The notes under the pieces were generated by a model. That model was given only the letters and a program-made list of their open reading frames with translations. It did no database searches and was not told where the DNA came from. This document shows positions 25,489 through 33,480 of a DNA stretch of 64,000 bases, one piece after another (positions within the stretch are counted from its first letter, which is position 1; each line of letters begins with the position of its first letter). The position numbers and the translations under genes are program-made. The DNA comes from Pseudomonas sp. RIT-PI-r (GTDB lineage Bacteria; Pseudomonadota; Gammaproteobacteria; Pseudomonadales; Pseudomonadaceae): assembly GCF_001297015.1 (NCBI RefSeq), contig NZ_LIGE01000047.1:62001-126000 (forward strand), read 5' to 3'.

Positions 25489-26211
25489 CTAACGATTGAT
25501 GTGCAACTCCACCCGGCGGTTCTGCGCGCGGCCTTCATCGGTGGCGTTATCGGCGACCGGCTCGCTTTCACCGCGCCCCTCACTGGTGAGTTTGTTCGGC
25601 GCCAGGCCCTGGCTCAGCAGATAAGCGGCGACACTGCTCGCACGCCGTTCCGACAATGCCTGGTTGTAGGCATCCGACCCTTTACTGTCGGTGTGACCGA
25701 TGACCTTGATGCTCACCACGTCGGCATTGCGCAGTTTGTCCATCAGCGTATCGAGCTGGGCTTTGGCAGCCGGGGTCAGGTCGGACTTGTCGAAATCGAA
25801 CAGCACATTGCCGGCATCGCTGAGTGTGATGACTTCCGTCTGCGGTGCAGGCTCCGGCACTTTTTCCGTGACCGGGTATTGCGGTAGAGGGCAACCACGG
25901 TGATCGACCGGGGTATTGGCCGGCGTATCCGGGCAACGGTCGCGGCGGTCGAACACGCCGTCGTCGTCTTCATCGCCGTCCTGGGCGTAACAGATCAGTC
26001 CGCCGGTGAGTATCCCCAGCGCCGCACCGCCGCCGGCCCAGCCAGCACTTTCAATGGCGCCGAGACCGCCACCGACCAGCCCGCCGATAAGGCTGCAGAT
26101 CGGCCACGTACGTTGATTGAGGGGGGCATCGCCATCGCTGTGAGTGGCGCAACCGGTGAGCAAGCTGCCTAACAGCAGTACCGGCAAGACGGACCTTGAG
26201 AAAACAGTCAT
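25489..26211 (-). CDS. OmpA-family lipoprotein with glycine zipper and Ca-binding-like repeat
   Basis: 240 residues with lipobox LTGC (Cys about 21). A glycine zipper (IGGLVGGGLGAIES, GGGAALGILTGG) at about 42-73 is followed by an acidic thrombospondin type 3-like repeat (DGDEDDDGVFDRRDRCPDTP). The C-terminal OmpA domain (about 130-240) has LFDFDKSDLTPAAKAQLD, VIGHTDSKGSDAYNQALSERRA and AQNRRVELHI, which bind peptidoglycan. It lies 89 bp after a paralogue with the same architecture; the two arose by tandem duplication. Confidence 0.9.
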   Translation of the reverse strand: MTVFSRSVLPVLLLGSLLTGCATHSDGDAPLNQRTWPICSLIGGLVGGGLGAIESAGWAGGGAALGILTGGLICYAQDGDEDDDGVFDRRDRCPDTPANTPVDHRGCPLPQYPVTEKVPEPAPQTEVITLSDAGNVLFDFDKSDLTPAAKAQLDTLMDKLRNADVVSIKVIGHTDSKGSDAYNQALSERRASSVAAYLLSQGLAPNKLTSEGRGESEPVADNATDEGRAQNRRVELHINR

Positions 26212-26300
26212 TGTGAAAGCTCCTGTGTCACCGGCCCATACCGGTTACACAGGAGTAAAGACCCGCATCCGCGACTGCACAAGCCGCGGATGCGAGAGGT

Positions 26301-26996
26301 CTAGCGGACGATTTTGATTTCGGTACGACGGTTTTGCGCACGACCGTCAGCGGATTTGTTGTCGGCCACAGGCTGGCTTTCACCCAGACCGGACACCGAA
26401 ACGAAGCTGGCGCGCGGCACACCTTGCTGAATCAGGTAGTCCACCACCGAGTGGGCGCGACGATCCGACAGTTTCTTGTTGTAGGCATCGCTGCCCACGC
26501 TGTCGGTATGGCCGGTCACGGTCAGTTGTGCTGTAGAGGATTCCTGTTTCAGGCGCGTGGCGACCTTGTCGAGTACTTGCTTGTCAGGGCCGGTCAATGT
26601 GGCTTTGTCGAACTGGAAGTGCACATCACGGATGACAATGGTTTCTTCCTTGACCACTACAGCTTCTTCGACCACAGGTGCAGGCGTTGGTGGAGGGCAA
26701 CCGTCAGCGTCGACCTGTACGCCTTTAGGCGTGCCCGGGCACTTGTCGCGACTGTCCGGCACGCCATCGCCATCTTCGTCGCCATCACCGTGCACCCAGC
26801 AATAAGCCGCTGCCGTGCCACCGATCAGCAACGCGCCGTAGCCGGCCCACGCCGAACTCTCGGTCGCGCCGAGACCGGCACCCACCACACCACCGACCGC
26901 CGCACAGGTCGGCCAGTCGGTTTTCTGCAAACCTGCACAACCAGTCAACACACTGGTTAGCAGAATCAAAGGTAATGCTGTCCGAACTATGCTCAT
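26301..26996 (-). CDS. OmpA-family lipoprotein, upstream paralogue
   Basis: 231 residues, lipobox LTGC (Cys about 20), glycine zipper (GGVVGAGLGATES, GALLIGGTAAAY), acidic repeat (DGDEDGDGVPDSRDKCPGTP) and OmpA domain (VHFQFDKATLTGPDKQVLD, VTGHTDSVGSDAYNKKLSDRRA, QNRRTEIKIV). It tethers the outer membrane to peptidoglycan by family precedent. Upstream of its paralogue on the same strand, it is probably the promoter-proximal gene. The intergenic 26212-26300 contains a small hairpin around the CGCGGATG repeats. Confidence 0.9.
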   Translation of the reverse strand: MSIVRTALPLILLTSVLTGCAGLQKTDWPTCAAVGGVVGAGLGATESSAWAGYGALLIGGTAAAYCWVHGDGDEDGDGVPDSRDKCPGTPKGVQVDADGCPPPTPAPVVEEAVVVKEETIVIRDVHFQFDKATLTGPDKQVLDKVATRLKQESSTAQLTVTGHTDSVGSDAYNKKLSDRRAHSVVDYLIQQGVPRASFVSVSGLGESQPVADNKSADGRAQNRRTEIKIVR

Positions 26997-27195
26997 CTGG
27001 TTTTCTCCTGAGGGATCGGCTTAGAACCGATTCAGGGAGTAAAGACCGGAGTTTTAATCTCCGCCAGCAATAGGCCACCGCTGTTTGCGAGCGTGTTCAC
27101 AGGACTTTGACGCTTTTGCCGCAAACCCGCGAGACAGGGCGCTAGGCTCCAATGATAGAGCGCGCTAGTCTTGGCGGTCTGATTGAGGAGCTTCG

Positions 27196-27693
27196 ATGAA
27201 CGTCGCCATTTCTTCCCGCACGCCGCAACAGGCGTTGGCCGCTTTGCTGGATCGCTACGCACCGGCGCGTCTTTTGCTGATCGGCGCCAGCGAGTTTCCG
27301 GCCCTGAGCGCCTTTAAAGAGGCGCATCCTGACACCGTCGTCGCCCACGCCGCGCCCGGCGCCTTGCCTGCCGAACTGGCGGCGCAGCGCTTCGATCTGG
27401 CGCTGGTGGTCGATTGCCTGGAACATTTGCCCAAGCGCGATGGCCTGAATCTGTTGGGCGGGATTCGTAATCTCAATGCCAGCCGCATCGCGGTGCTGGC
27501 GGATCTGTCCGCCAGCGGTTGGCAGGAAACCGACTTCTATTCGCTGGCGCTGCAAGCCAGCGAACGCTTTCAACGCGACGATCAAGTGCTGACGCTGTTC
27601 ACCTATGATCTGCTTGAATACAAACAAGTCCCCGACTGGCTCAATTCACGCTTCTGGGCCAATCCGGAAAACTTCGGGAAATACTGGTGGTAA
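27196..27693 (+). CDS. DUF6231-like protein with degenerate methyltransferase fold
   Basis: 165 residues. LLLIGASEFPALSAFK looks like a Rossmann strand and loop, and FDLALVVDCLEHLPKRDGLNLL matches motif IV of SAM methyltransferases. The canonical GxGxG is not complete. Pseudomonad homologues are annotated as DUF6231. The conserved C-terminus NSRFWANPENFGKYWW is striking. No substrate known. It is followed after 4 bp by the YchJ gene, so they probably share a transcript. Confidence 0.75.
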   Translation: MNVAISSRTPQQALAALLDRYAPARLLLIGASEFPALSAFKEAHPDTVVAHAAPGALPAELAAQRFDLALVVDCLEHLPKRDGLNLLGGIRNLNASRIAVLADLSASGWQETDFYSLALQASERFQRDDQVLTLFTYDLLEYKQVPDWLNSRFWANPENFGKYWW

Positions 27694-27697
27694 TGCA

Positions 27698-28174
27698 ATG
27701 AGTACAGCCATTTGCCCTTGCGGCAGCGGCAATCTGCTGGATGCCTGCTGCGGCCATTATCACGACGGCCATCCTGCGCCGTGCGCCGAGGCACTGATGC
27801 GTTCGCGCTACAGCGCGTATGTGCTGGGGCTGATCGACTATCTGGTAGCGACTACCCTGCCCGCCCAGCAAACGGGGCTGGATAGGCAGTCGATCGGCAA
27901 CTGGAGCGCGCAAAGTACCTGGCTCGGTCTTGAAGTAGAAAGTTCGGAGGTCTTTGGCGGCCAGCCGGAACACGCCTTCGTCACCTTCACCGCGCGCTGG
28001 CACGATGATCAGGGTGAACACAGCCATCGCGAGCGCTCCTCGTTCGTGCAGAACACCGGACGCTGGTACTTCATTGATCCGACAGTGCAAATGAAGCTGG
28101 GGCGCAATGACAGTTGCCCGTGCGCGAGCGGGCAGAAGTTCAAGAAGTGCTGTGCAGCGTATTTCGGCGCTTAA
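27698..28174 (+). CDS. YchJ-family protein with two SEC-C zinc motifs
   Basis: 158 residues. The N-terminal SEC-C motif ICPCGSGNLLDACCG and the C-terminal CPCASGQKFKKCCAAY bind zinc by family precedent. The middle ALMRSRYSAYVLGLIDYLVAT is the YchJ signature, and an NTF2-like region (WLGLEVESSEV, FVTFTARWHD) follows. E. coli YchJ is uncharacterised; SEC-C motifs in SecA contact SecB and ribosomes. It lies just downstream of the DUF6231 gene and upstream of another SEC-C protein. Confidence 0.92.
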   Translation: MSTAICPCGSGNLLDACCGHYHDGHPAPCAEALMRSRYSAYVLGLIDYLVATTLPAQQTGLDRQSIGNWSAQSTWLGLEVESSEVFGGQPEHAFVTFTARWHDDQGEHSHRERSSFVQNTGRWYFIDPTVQMKLGRNDSCPCASGQKFKKCCAAYFGA

Positions 28175-28254
28175 GATCAAAAGATCGCAGCCTGCGGCAG
28201 CTTCTAAAGAGGTAGGCGATCTCATGCAGGAGCTGCCGCAGGCTGCGATCTTTT
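28175..28254. repeat. REP-type palindrome, family A
   Basis: Arms AAGATCGCAGCCTGCGGCAG and complement, starting 1 bp after the YchJ stop. It separates YchJ from the LEA-type lipoprotein. Confidence 0.9.
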
Positions 28255-28287
28255 AGGACTAGACTGAGCATCAAAGGGAGTTATCAC

Positions 28288-28782
28288 ATGCTCGGTCGCA
28301 GGCGCACATTTCAGTTCTTGATGCTTACGCTGGTACTCAACCTCGGCGGTTGTGCGTCGTGGTTCAGCGATGACAGCGTCGACCCCGCCGTGCACCTGGT
28401 AAAAGTCGAGGTGGTGCGCGCCAAGCTGCTCGAACAGAAATTCATCCTGCACTTTCGCATCGACAATCCCAATGACAGCGACCTGACCGTGCGCGGTCTC
28501 GAATACCGCATTCATCTGGCCGACATGTTGCTGGCCGAAGGCGAGCATGAACACTGGTTCACCGTCGGGCCCAGGCACAGCGCCTATTTCAAAGTGCCGA
28601 TCCGCACCAACCTCTGGCCGAAGGTAAAAGACGTGGTGAAACTGCTGAAAAATCCGAATCAGCAGATTCCCTATCGTTTGCAGGGCGAAATGGAAACAGG
28701 TTTATTCATCGCCCACTACGTGCACCTTGAGCGCAATGGCGTGATAATCCCCGCCGATTTAATTCCGGAGCAACACCGATGA
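28288..28782 (+). CDS. LEA type 2 family lipoprotein
   Basis: 164 residues with a signal peptide and lipobox LGGC (Cys about 22). One LEA_2 beta-sandwich fills the mature part: FILHFRIDNPNDSDLTVRGLEYRI is the family signature, and VKLLKNPNQQIPYRLQGEM follows. Such proteins (P. aeruginosa homologues included) are desiccation- or stress-linked, but the role is unknown. The stop overlaps the next start by 4 bp (ATGA), coupling it to the His-rich SEC-C protein. Confidence 0.88.
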   Translation: MLGRRRTFQFLMLTLVLNLGGCASWFSDDSVDPAVHLVKVEVVRAKLLEQKFILHFRIDNPNDSDLTVRGLEYRIHLADMLLAEGEHEHWFTVGPRHSAYFKVPIRTNLWPKVKDVVKLLKNPNQQIPYRLQGEMETGLFIAHYVHLERNGVIIPADLIPEQHR

Positions 28783-28988
28783 CCCAGCAACCTCATGTCC
28801 ATGGCCCAGACTGCAACCACGATCATGATCATGACCATCATCACGATCATGACCACGGCCACGTGCACGGCCCGAACTGCGGCCACGCCCACCAGGAACC
28901 GGTGCGCAATGCCCTGAAAGATGTCGGCCGCAACGATCCTTGCCCATGCGGCAACGGCAAGAAATTCAAGAAGTGCCACGGCGCGTGA
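28779..28988 (+). CDS. Small His-rich SEC-C metal-binding protein
   Basis: 69 residues. Residues about 6-38 hold alternating His/Asp (HDHDHDHHHDHDHGHVHG) flanked by two Cys (DCNHD, NCGHAH). The C-terminal CPCGNGKKFKKCHG is a SEC-C zinc motif. The N-terminus looks like a nickel, zinc or copper sink. It is coupled to the LEA lipoprotein by a 4-bp overlap. No signal peptide, so it should be cytoplasmic. Confidence 0.88.
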   Translation: MTQQPHVHGPDCNHDHDHDHHHDHDHGHVHGPNCGHAHQEPVRNALKDVGRNDPCPCGNGKKFKKCHGA

Positions 28989-29093
28989 TGCCCGGGGCGG
29001 ACAGTCGTTTCGCCTGACACACCGCTTTCGCGAGCAAGCTCGCTCCCACCGTTGATCTGCACTGAACATTTTTTTTGTGGACATCCGCAGGCC

Positions 29094-29185
29094 CTGTGGG
29101 AGCTGGCTTGCCAGCGATGAGGCCGGCACATTCAACATTGATGTCGCCTGTTACTCCGCCATCGCTGGCAAGCCAGCTCCCACAG
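29094..29185. repeat. Long inverted repeat, family B variant (GGGAGCTGGCTTGCCAGCGAT)
   Basis: Arms 29094-29118 and 29161-29185 are exact complements of 25 bp. A lone related arm (CGCGAGCAAGCTCGCTCCCAC) is at about 29031-29051. The pair lies between the SEC-C gene and a convergent gene. Confidence 0.9.
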
Positions 29186-29189
29186 GTTA

Positions 29190-29747
29190 TCAGTCGGCTG
29201 CCAAAATCTGTGCAGCACTGACCACCGTCGCATACTCCCCCTGCAAATTCCCCAGCGACATTGCGTGCACCTCTTCCGCCGTGCGCAATGTGCCGAAATA
29301 ATCGGCCTTGTCGAAGGTGAAACAGGCATCCTCCGCCACCCATGCATCAAACCCCAGATTCCCCGCCGTACGCGCCGTTGACTCCACCGAGTTGTTGGTC
29401 GCCACACCGACGATGACCAACTGCCCGATGCCCGCCTCGCGCAACTGCGCCTCTAATCCGCTGGCACAAAACGCATCCGGCACCTGCTTCTGAATCAGCC
29501 ATTCGCCATCCTGCGGCAAAAACCTGTCCTGAAATTCCACCCCTTCCTGCTCGGGCCAGAACACCGAATCCAGCTCACGCGACAGATGCTGCACATGAAT
29601 CACCGGCCTTGCACTACGCCGCCACAGCCCCAACAGATCAAGGATTCGCTCTTGCGCCTGAGGATTGTTTCTTCGCCCCAAACGCGGCTGCAGGATGCCT
29701 TTTTGCTGGTCGATGATGATCAGTGCAGCGTTGGCCTGAAGCTCCAT
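29190..29747 (-). CDS. Isochorismatase-family cysteine hydrolase
   Basis: 185 residues from ATG 29747 (MELQANAALIIIDQQKGI); an in-frame ATG at 29762 is also possible, since neither has a strong ribosome site. The first catalytic Asp is in LIIIDQQKG and the Lys region is EWLIQKQVPDAF. VGVATNNSVESTARTAGNLGF is the helix that normally carries the nucleophilic Cys; here the expected Cys position reads N-N-S, so the catalytic Cys appears replaced by Ala or Asn. Other members hydrolyse N-carbamoyl or nicotinamide-type amides. Minus strand, convergent with the SEC-C gene. Confidence 0.78.
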   Translation of the reverse strand: MELQANAALIIIDQQKGILQPRLGRRNNPQAQERILDLLGLWRRSARPVIHVQHLSRELDSVFWPEQEGVEFQDRFLPQDGEWLIQKQVPDAFCASGLEAQLREAGIGQLVIVGVATNNSVESTARTAGNLGFDAWVAEDACFTFDKADYFGTLRTAEEVHAMSLGNLQGEYATVVSAAQILAAD

Positions 29748-29893
29748 GGCGATTTTTCTCATGTGGGGTCATTGAATTTGCCCCAGTTCAGCATCACCTC
29801 TTCCAGTCAGGCAAGCTTTCGAATGCACACGGGATCACCTGACGCCGGCGTTTGCTGTCCGCACGCAAGTCCATTTCTGCTTTGGAGTTCTCC

Positions 29894-30538
29894 ATGATCG
29901 ACCTGTATTACTGGACCACCCCCAACGGCCACAAGATTTCCCTGTTCCTTGAAGAAGCCGGCCTGCCGTACAACGTGCACCCGATCAACATCAGCCAGGG
30001 TGAGCAGTTCCAGCCACACTTTCTGAAGATCGCGCCGAACAACCGCACCCCCGCCATCGTCGATCACGAGCCGGCTGACGGTGGCGAGCCGTTGTCGCTG
30101 TTCGAATCAGGGGCGATTCTTTTATATCTGGCGGAAAAAACCGGCCAGTTCCTGCCCAAAGACCTGCGCGGTCGGCAGACGGCCCTGCAATGGTTGTTCT
30201 GGCAAATGGGCGGCCTCGGGCCGATGGCCGGGCAGAATCATCACTTCAGCCAGTTTGCGCCGGAGAAAATCCCCTACGCGATCAAACGCTACATTGATGA
30301 AACCGCGCGGCTGTATGGCGTGCTGGACAAACAATTGGCCAACAACGACTTCGTCGCCGGCAGCGAATACAGCATTGCCGACATGGCGATCTATCCGTGG
30401 ATCGTCTCGCACAAATGGCAAAGCCAGAACCTTGAAGACTTCCCGCATGTGCAGCGCTGGTTCAACCACATCAAGGATCGCCCGGCGACCGTGAAGGCGT
30501 ATGCGCTGGTGCAGAAGATCAATCCGCCGAAATCCTGA
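29894..30538 (+). CDS. Glutathione S-transferase, YfcG/YghU type
   Basis: 214 residues with GGAG 9 bp before the ATG. The N-terminal thioredoxin fold has WTTPNGHKISLFLEEAGL, where the Thr-Pro-Asn replaces the usual Tyr or Ser, as in YfcG-type disulfide-bond reductases. FESGAILLYLAEK is the glutathione gamma-glutamyl contact. The C-terminal helical domain contains YSIADMAIYPWI. YfcG and YghU reduce disulfides using two glutathione molecules; this role is inferred. Single gene before a REP element. Confidence 0.9.
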   Translation: MIDLYYWTTPNGHKISLFLEEAGLPYNVHPINISQGEQFQPHFLKIAPNNRTPAIVDHEPADGGEPLSLFESGAILLYLAEKTGQFLPKDLRGRQTALQWLFWQMGGLGPMAGQNHHFSQFAPEKIPYAIKRYIDETARLYGVLDKQLANNDFVAGSEYSIADMAIYPWIVSHKWQSQNLEDFPHVQRWFNHIKDRPATVKAYALVQKINPPKS

Positions 30539-30543
30539 ATGAA

Positions 30544-30623
30544 GATCAAAAGATCGCAGCCTGCGGCAGCTCCTGCATTGGAATGCGCGTCCCTGTAGGA
30601 GCTGCCGCAGCCTGCGATCTTTT
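30544..30623. repeat. REP-type palindrome, family A
   Basis: Core arms GATCGCAGCCTGCGGCAG and complement at both ends, starting 5 bp after the GST stop. Confidence 0.9.
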
Positions 30624-30729
30624 CCATTCGACAGAAATGCACAAATAACCCCCGCCCCCGCTTGCGCGGCCACCTCCTGCTCACTAACGTAGCGGCTTTA
30701 CTGACGCTACCCCCCGCAGGAGCTTTGCC

Positions 30730-33180
30730 ATGGCCTCGCCAGCCCTTACTCATTTTCTTCCCCGGTTCGGCGTTGCCGCAGCAGTGGCCGGTGTTTTGGG
30801 CCTGTCCGGTTGCCAGACCTGGAACGCCCAGGACACCCTGCCGCCGACCTCCGGCGTGCAACCGCTCAAGGGTCTGGCGCAGAACGTGTCGGTGCGCCGC
30901 AATGCCATGGGCATGCCGCTGATCGAAAGCAATACCTTCCACGACGCGCTGTTCAGCCTCGGCTACGTGCACGCCAGCGACCGCATCAACCAGATGGTCA
31001 CCCTGCGTTTGTTGGCTCAGGGCCGTCTGGCGGAAATGTCCGGCGCCTCGATGCTCGATGCCGACCGCTACATGCGCGCGGTCAACCTGAAGAAAAGCGC
31101 CGGTGAGCTGTACAAGGCTTCGTCGCCACGCCTCAAGCGCTTCTTCGAAGTCTATGCGCGGGGGGTCAATGCCTACCTGTTCCGCTACGCCGACAAGTTG
31201 CCGGGCGACCTCGCCTCCAGCGGTTACAAGCCTGAATACTGGAAACCGGAAGATTCGGCGCTGATTTTCGCCCTGCTGAATTTCAGCCAGTCAGCCAACC
31301 TGCCGGAAGAAATTTCCTCGCTGGTGCTCGCGCAAACCGTGACCACCGACAAACTCGCCTGGCTGACGCCGTCCGCGCCCGACGAGAATCTGCCTCTGGC
31401 CGAAGCCGACAAGCTGCAAGGGCTCAAACTCAACGGGCAGATTCCCGGCCTGACTGAATTGAGCAGCGCCAGCCAGCAACTGTCGACACTGAACATGCTC
31501 GGTGCTACGTCTTCGAACAACTGGGCGCTCGCCCCGCAACGCAGCCGCAGCGGTAAAAGCATTCTCGCCAGCGACGCCCACGGGCCGCTGGCCGCGCCGT
31601 CGCTGTGGAGCTTCGTGCAGATCCGCGCCCCGAAATATCAGGCCGCTGGCGTCACCGTCGCCGGTCTGCCGCTGGTCCTCGGTGGCTTCAACGGCAAAGT
31701 GGCGTGGAGCACCACCAGCGTGCTCGGCGACAACCAGGACCTGTTCCTGGAAAAAATCCGTCGCCAGGGCAGCAGCCTGACCTATGAGGTCAATGGCAAA
31801 TGGCAGCCGCTGGGCGTGCGCAACGAAACCTATTTCGTCAAAGGCCAGCGACCGGTTCGTGAAGCGGTGTACGAAACCCGTCATGGCGCGTTGCTCAACA
31901 GTGCTCAAGCCGCCGCACAAGGCAGCGGTTTCGGCCTGGCCTTGCAGACGCCGAGCTTTACCGACGACAAGTCGCTGGATGCGTTTTTTGACCTGACCCG
32001 TGCACAAACCGTTGAACGTGCTTCGGACGCCAGCCGCGAGATCCGCGCCATTGCGCTGAATCTGGTGTTTGCCGACGCGAGCAACATTGGCTGGCAAGTC
32101 ACTGGCCGTTTCCCGAACCGTCGTGAAGGCGAAGGTCTGCTGCCATCGCCGGGCTGGGAAGGTCGCTACGACTGGGACGGTTACGCCGACCCGATGCTGC
32201 ACCCCTACGATCAAGACCCGGCGCAAGGCTGGCTCGGCACCGCCAACCAGCGCGTGATTCCTCACGGTTACGGCATGCAGTTGTCGAATTCCTGGGCGGC
32301 GCCGGAGCGTGGCGAACGCTTGGCGGAACTGGCCGGCAGCGGCAAACACGACAGCCGCAGCGTGATCGCCATGCAATACGACCAGACCACCACGTTCGCC
32401 GCCAAGCTGAAAAAAGTGTTTGAAGCTCCAGGCATGAAGCAGCCGCTGAAGCAGGCCATCGATGCGCTGCCGGAAGCGGATCGCAGCAAGGCCCGCGAGG
32501 CGTTGACGCGGCTGATGGCGTTCGACGGCAAGCTCAGCCCGACATCGGCCGATGCGGCGATGTACGAACTGTTCCTGCAGGAAAGCATGAAGCAGATTTT
32601 CCTCGACGAACTCGGCCCGGAATCGAGCGCGGCGTGGAAAGCGTTTATTGCCAACGGGGATTTGTCCTACGCGGCGCAGGCCGATCATCTGTTGGGACGT
32701 GAAGACAGCCCGTTCTGGGACGACACTCGCACGCCGCAGAAAGAAGACAAAGCAGTGATTCTTGCCCGCAGTCTTGCGGCGGCGATCAGCGCTGGCGACA
32801 GTCAGTTGGGCGGCGATCACCGCGCCTGGCAGTGGGGCAAATTGCACAGCTATGCCTGGAAAAACAGCAATGGTCAGACGGTACGCGGCCCATTGGCGGC
32901 GGGTGGCGACCACACCACGTTGAACACGTCGGCCTTCGCCTGGGGTCAGGACTTCAACACCACGCGCGCGCCGTCGATGCGCTTTATCGTCGACTTCGGT
33001 CAGGCTGAACCGCTGATGGGGCAGAACGGTACGGGGCAATCGGGTAATCCGCTCAGCCCGAACTATCTCAATGGCATCGATGCGTGGTTGAAGGGGCAAT
33101 ACATCGGTTTGCCGATGCAGCCGCAGAACTTTGACCGGGTGTATGGCAAAACCCGTTTGACCCTGACTCCCGGCAAATAA
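30730..33180 (+). CDS. Penicillin acylase-family hydrolase with lipobox
   Basis: 816 residues. The signal peptide ends with a lipobox-like LSGC (Cys28). The alpha chain contains NAMGMPLIESNTFHDALFSLGY and a DRINQM motif. The nucleophile at the start of the beta chain is Ser262 in TSSNNWALAP, preceded by the likely self-cleavage site, followed by SILASDAHGPLAAP. QRVIPHGY and GGDHTTLN complete the Ntn-hydrolase fold. Relatives hydrolyse penicillin amides or acyl-homoserine lactones (PvdQ, QuiP, HacB). This form is closest to uncharacterised penicillin amidases. Acyl-HSL quenching is possible but not shown by the sequence. Confidence 0.88.
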   Translation: MASPALTHFLPRFGVAAAVAGVLGLSGCQTWNAQDTLPPTSGVQPLKGLAQNVSVRRNAMGMPLIESNTFHDALFSLGYVHASDRINQMVTLRLLAQGRLAEMSGASMLDADRYMRAVNLKKSAGELYKASSPRLKRFFEVYARGVNAYLFRYADKLPGDLASSGYKPEYWKPEDSALIFALLNFSQSANLPEEISSLVLAQTVTTDKLAWLTPSAPDENLPLAEADKLQGLKLNGQIPGLTELSSASQQLSTLNMLGATSSNNWALAPQRSRSGKSILASDAHGPLAAPSLWSFVQIRAPKYQAAGVTVAGLPLVLGGFNGKVAWSTTSVLGDNQDLFLEKIRRQGSSLTYEVNGKWQPLGVRNETYFVKGQRPVREAVYETRHGALLNSAQAAAQGSGFGLALQTPSFTDDKSLDAFFDLTRAQTVERASDASREIRAIALNLVFADASNIGWQVTGRFPNRREGEGLLPSPGWEGRYDWDGYADPMLHPYDQDPAQGWLGTANQRVIPHGYGMQLSNSWAAPERGERLAELAGSGKHDSRSVIAMQYDQTTTFAAKLKKVFEAPGMKQPLKQAIDALPEADRSKAREALTRLMAFDGKLSPTSADAAMYELFLQESMKQIFLDELGPESSAAWKAFIANGDLSYAAQADHLLGREDSPFWDDTRTPQKEDKAVILARSLAAAISAGDSQLGGDHRAWQWGKLHSYAWKNSNGQTVRGPLAAGGDHTTLNTSAFAWGQDFNTTRAPSMRFIVDFGQAEPLMGQNGTGQSGNPLSPNYLNGIDAWLKGQYIGLPMQPQNFDRVYGKTRLTLTPGK

Positions 33181-33186
33181 GGCAAA

Positions 33187-33410
33187 GGTCAAAAGCCCCT
33201 CACCCTAACCCTCTCCCGGAGGGAGAGGGGACTGATTGGGGGTTGCTGCAGGTCTACGCCGACCTGAAGGAGTGTGCCGAATCCGGAGTTAACTCGGTTC
33301 GTTCGTTGCCGAATCCATAATCGGCGCGGTTTTTCAGGTCGATGTCACTCGCCAGACACCTCGGTCGGCTCCCTCTCCCTCTGGGAGAGGGCTGGGGTGA
33401 CGGTTGCTCT
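33187..33410. repeat. Large repeat element, family D (CCCTCTCCC..GGGAGAGGG ends)
   Basis: Each end contains a hairpin made from CTCTCCC and GGGAGAG, the left within a CCCCTCACCCTAACCC context and the right with GGCTGGGGTGA. The roughly 150-bp centre has a GACCTGA..TCAGGTC dyad. A partly duplicated relative is at 63262-63550. The stretch lies between the acylase and the repair operon and holds no gene. Confidence 0.8.
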
Positions 33411-33480
33411 TCAAAGTCGATAGAACTTCTGGACTCGCGCCAACCTCATAGCTAACAAGCCCCCCATTCCTGGTAACGAC

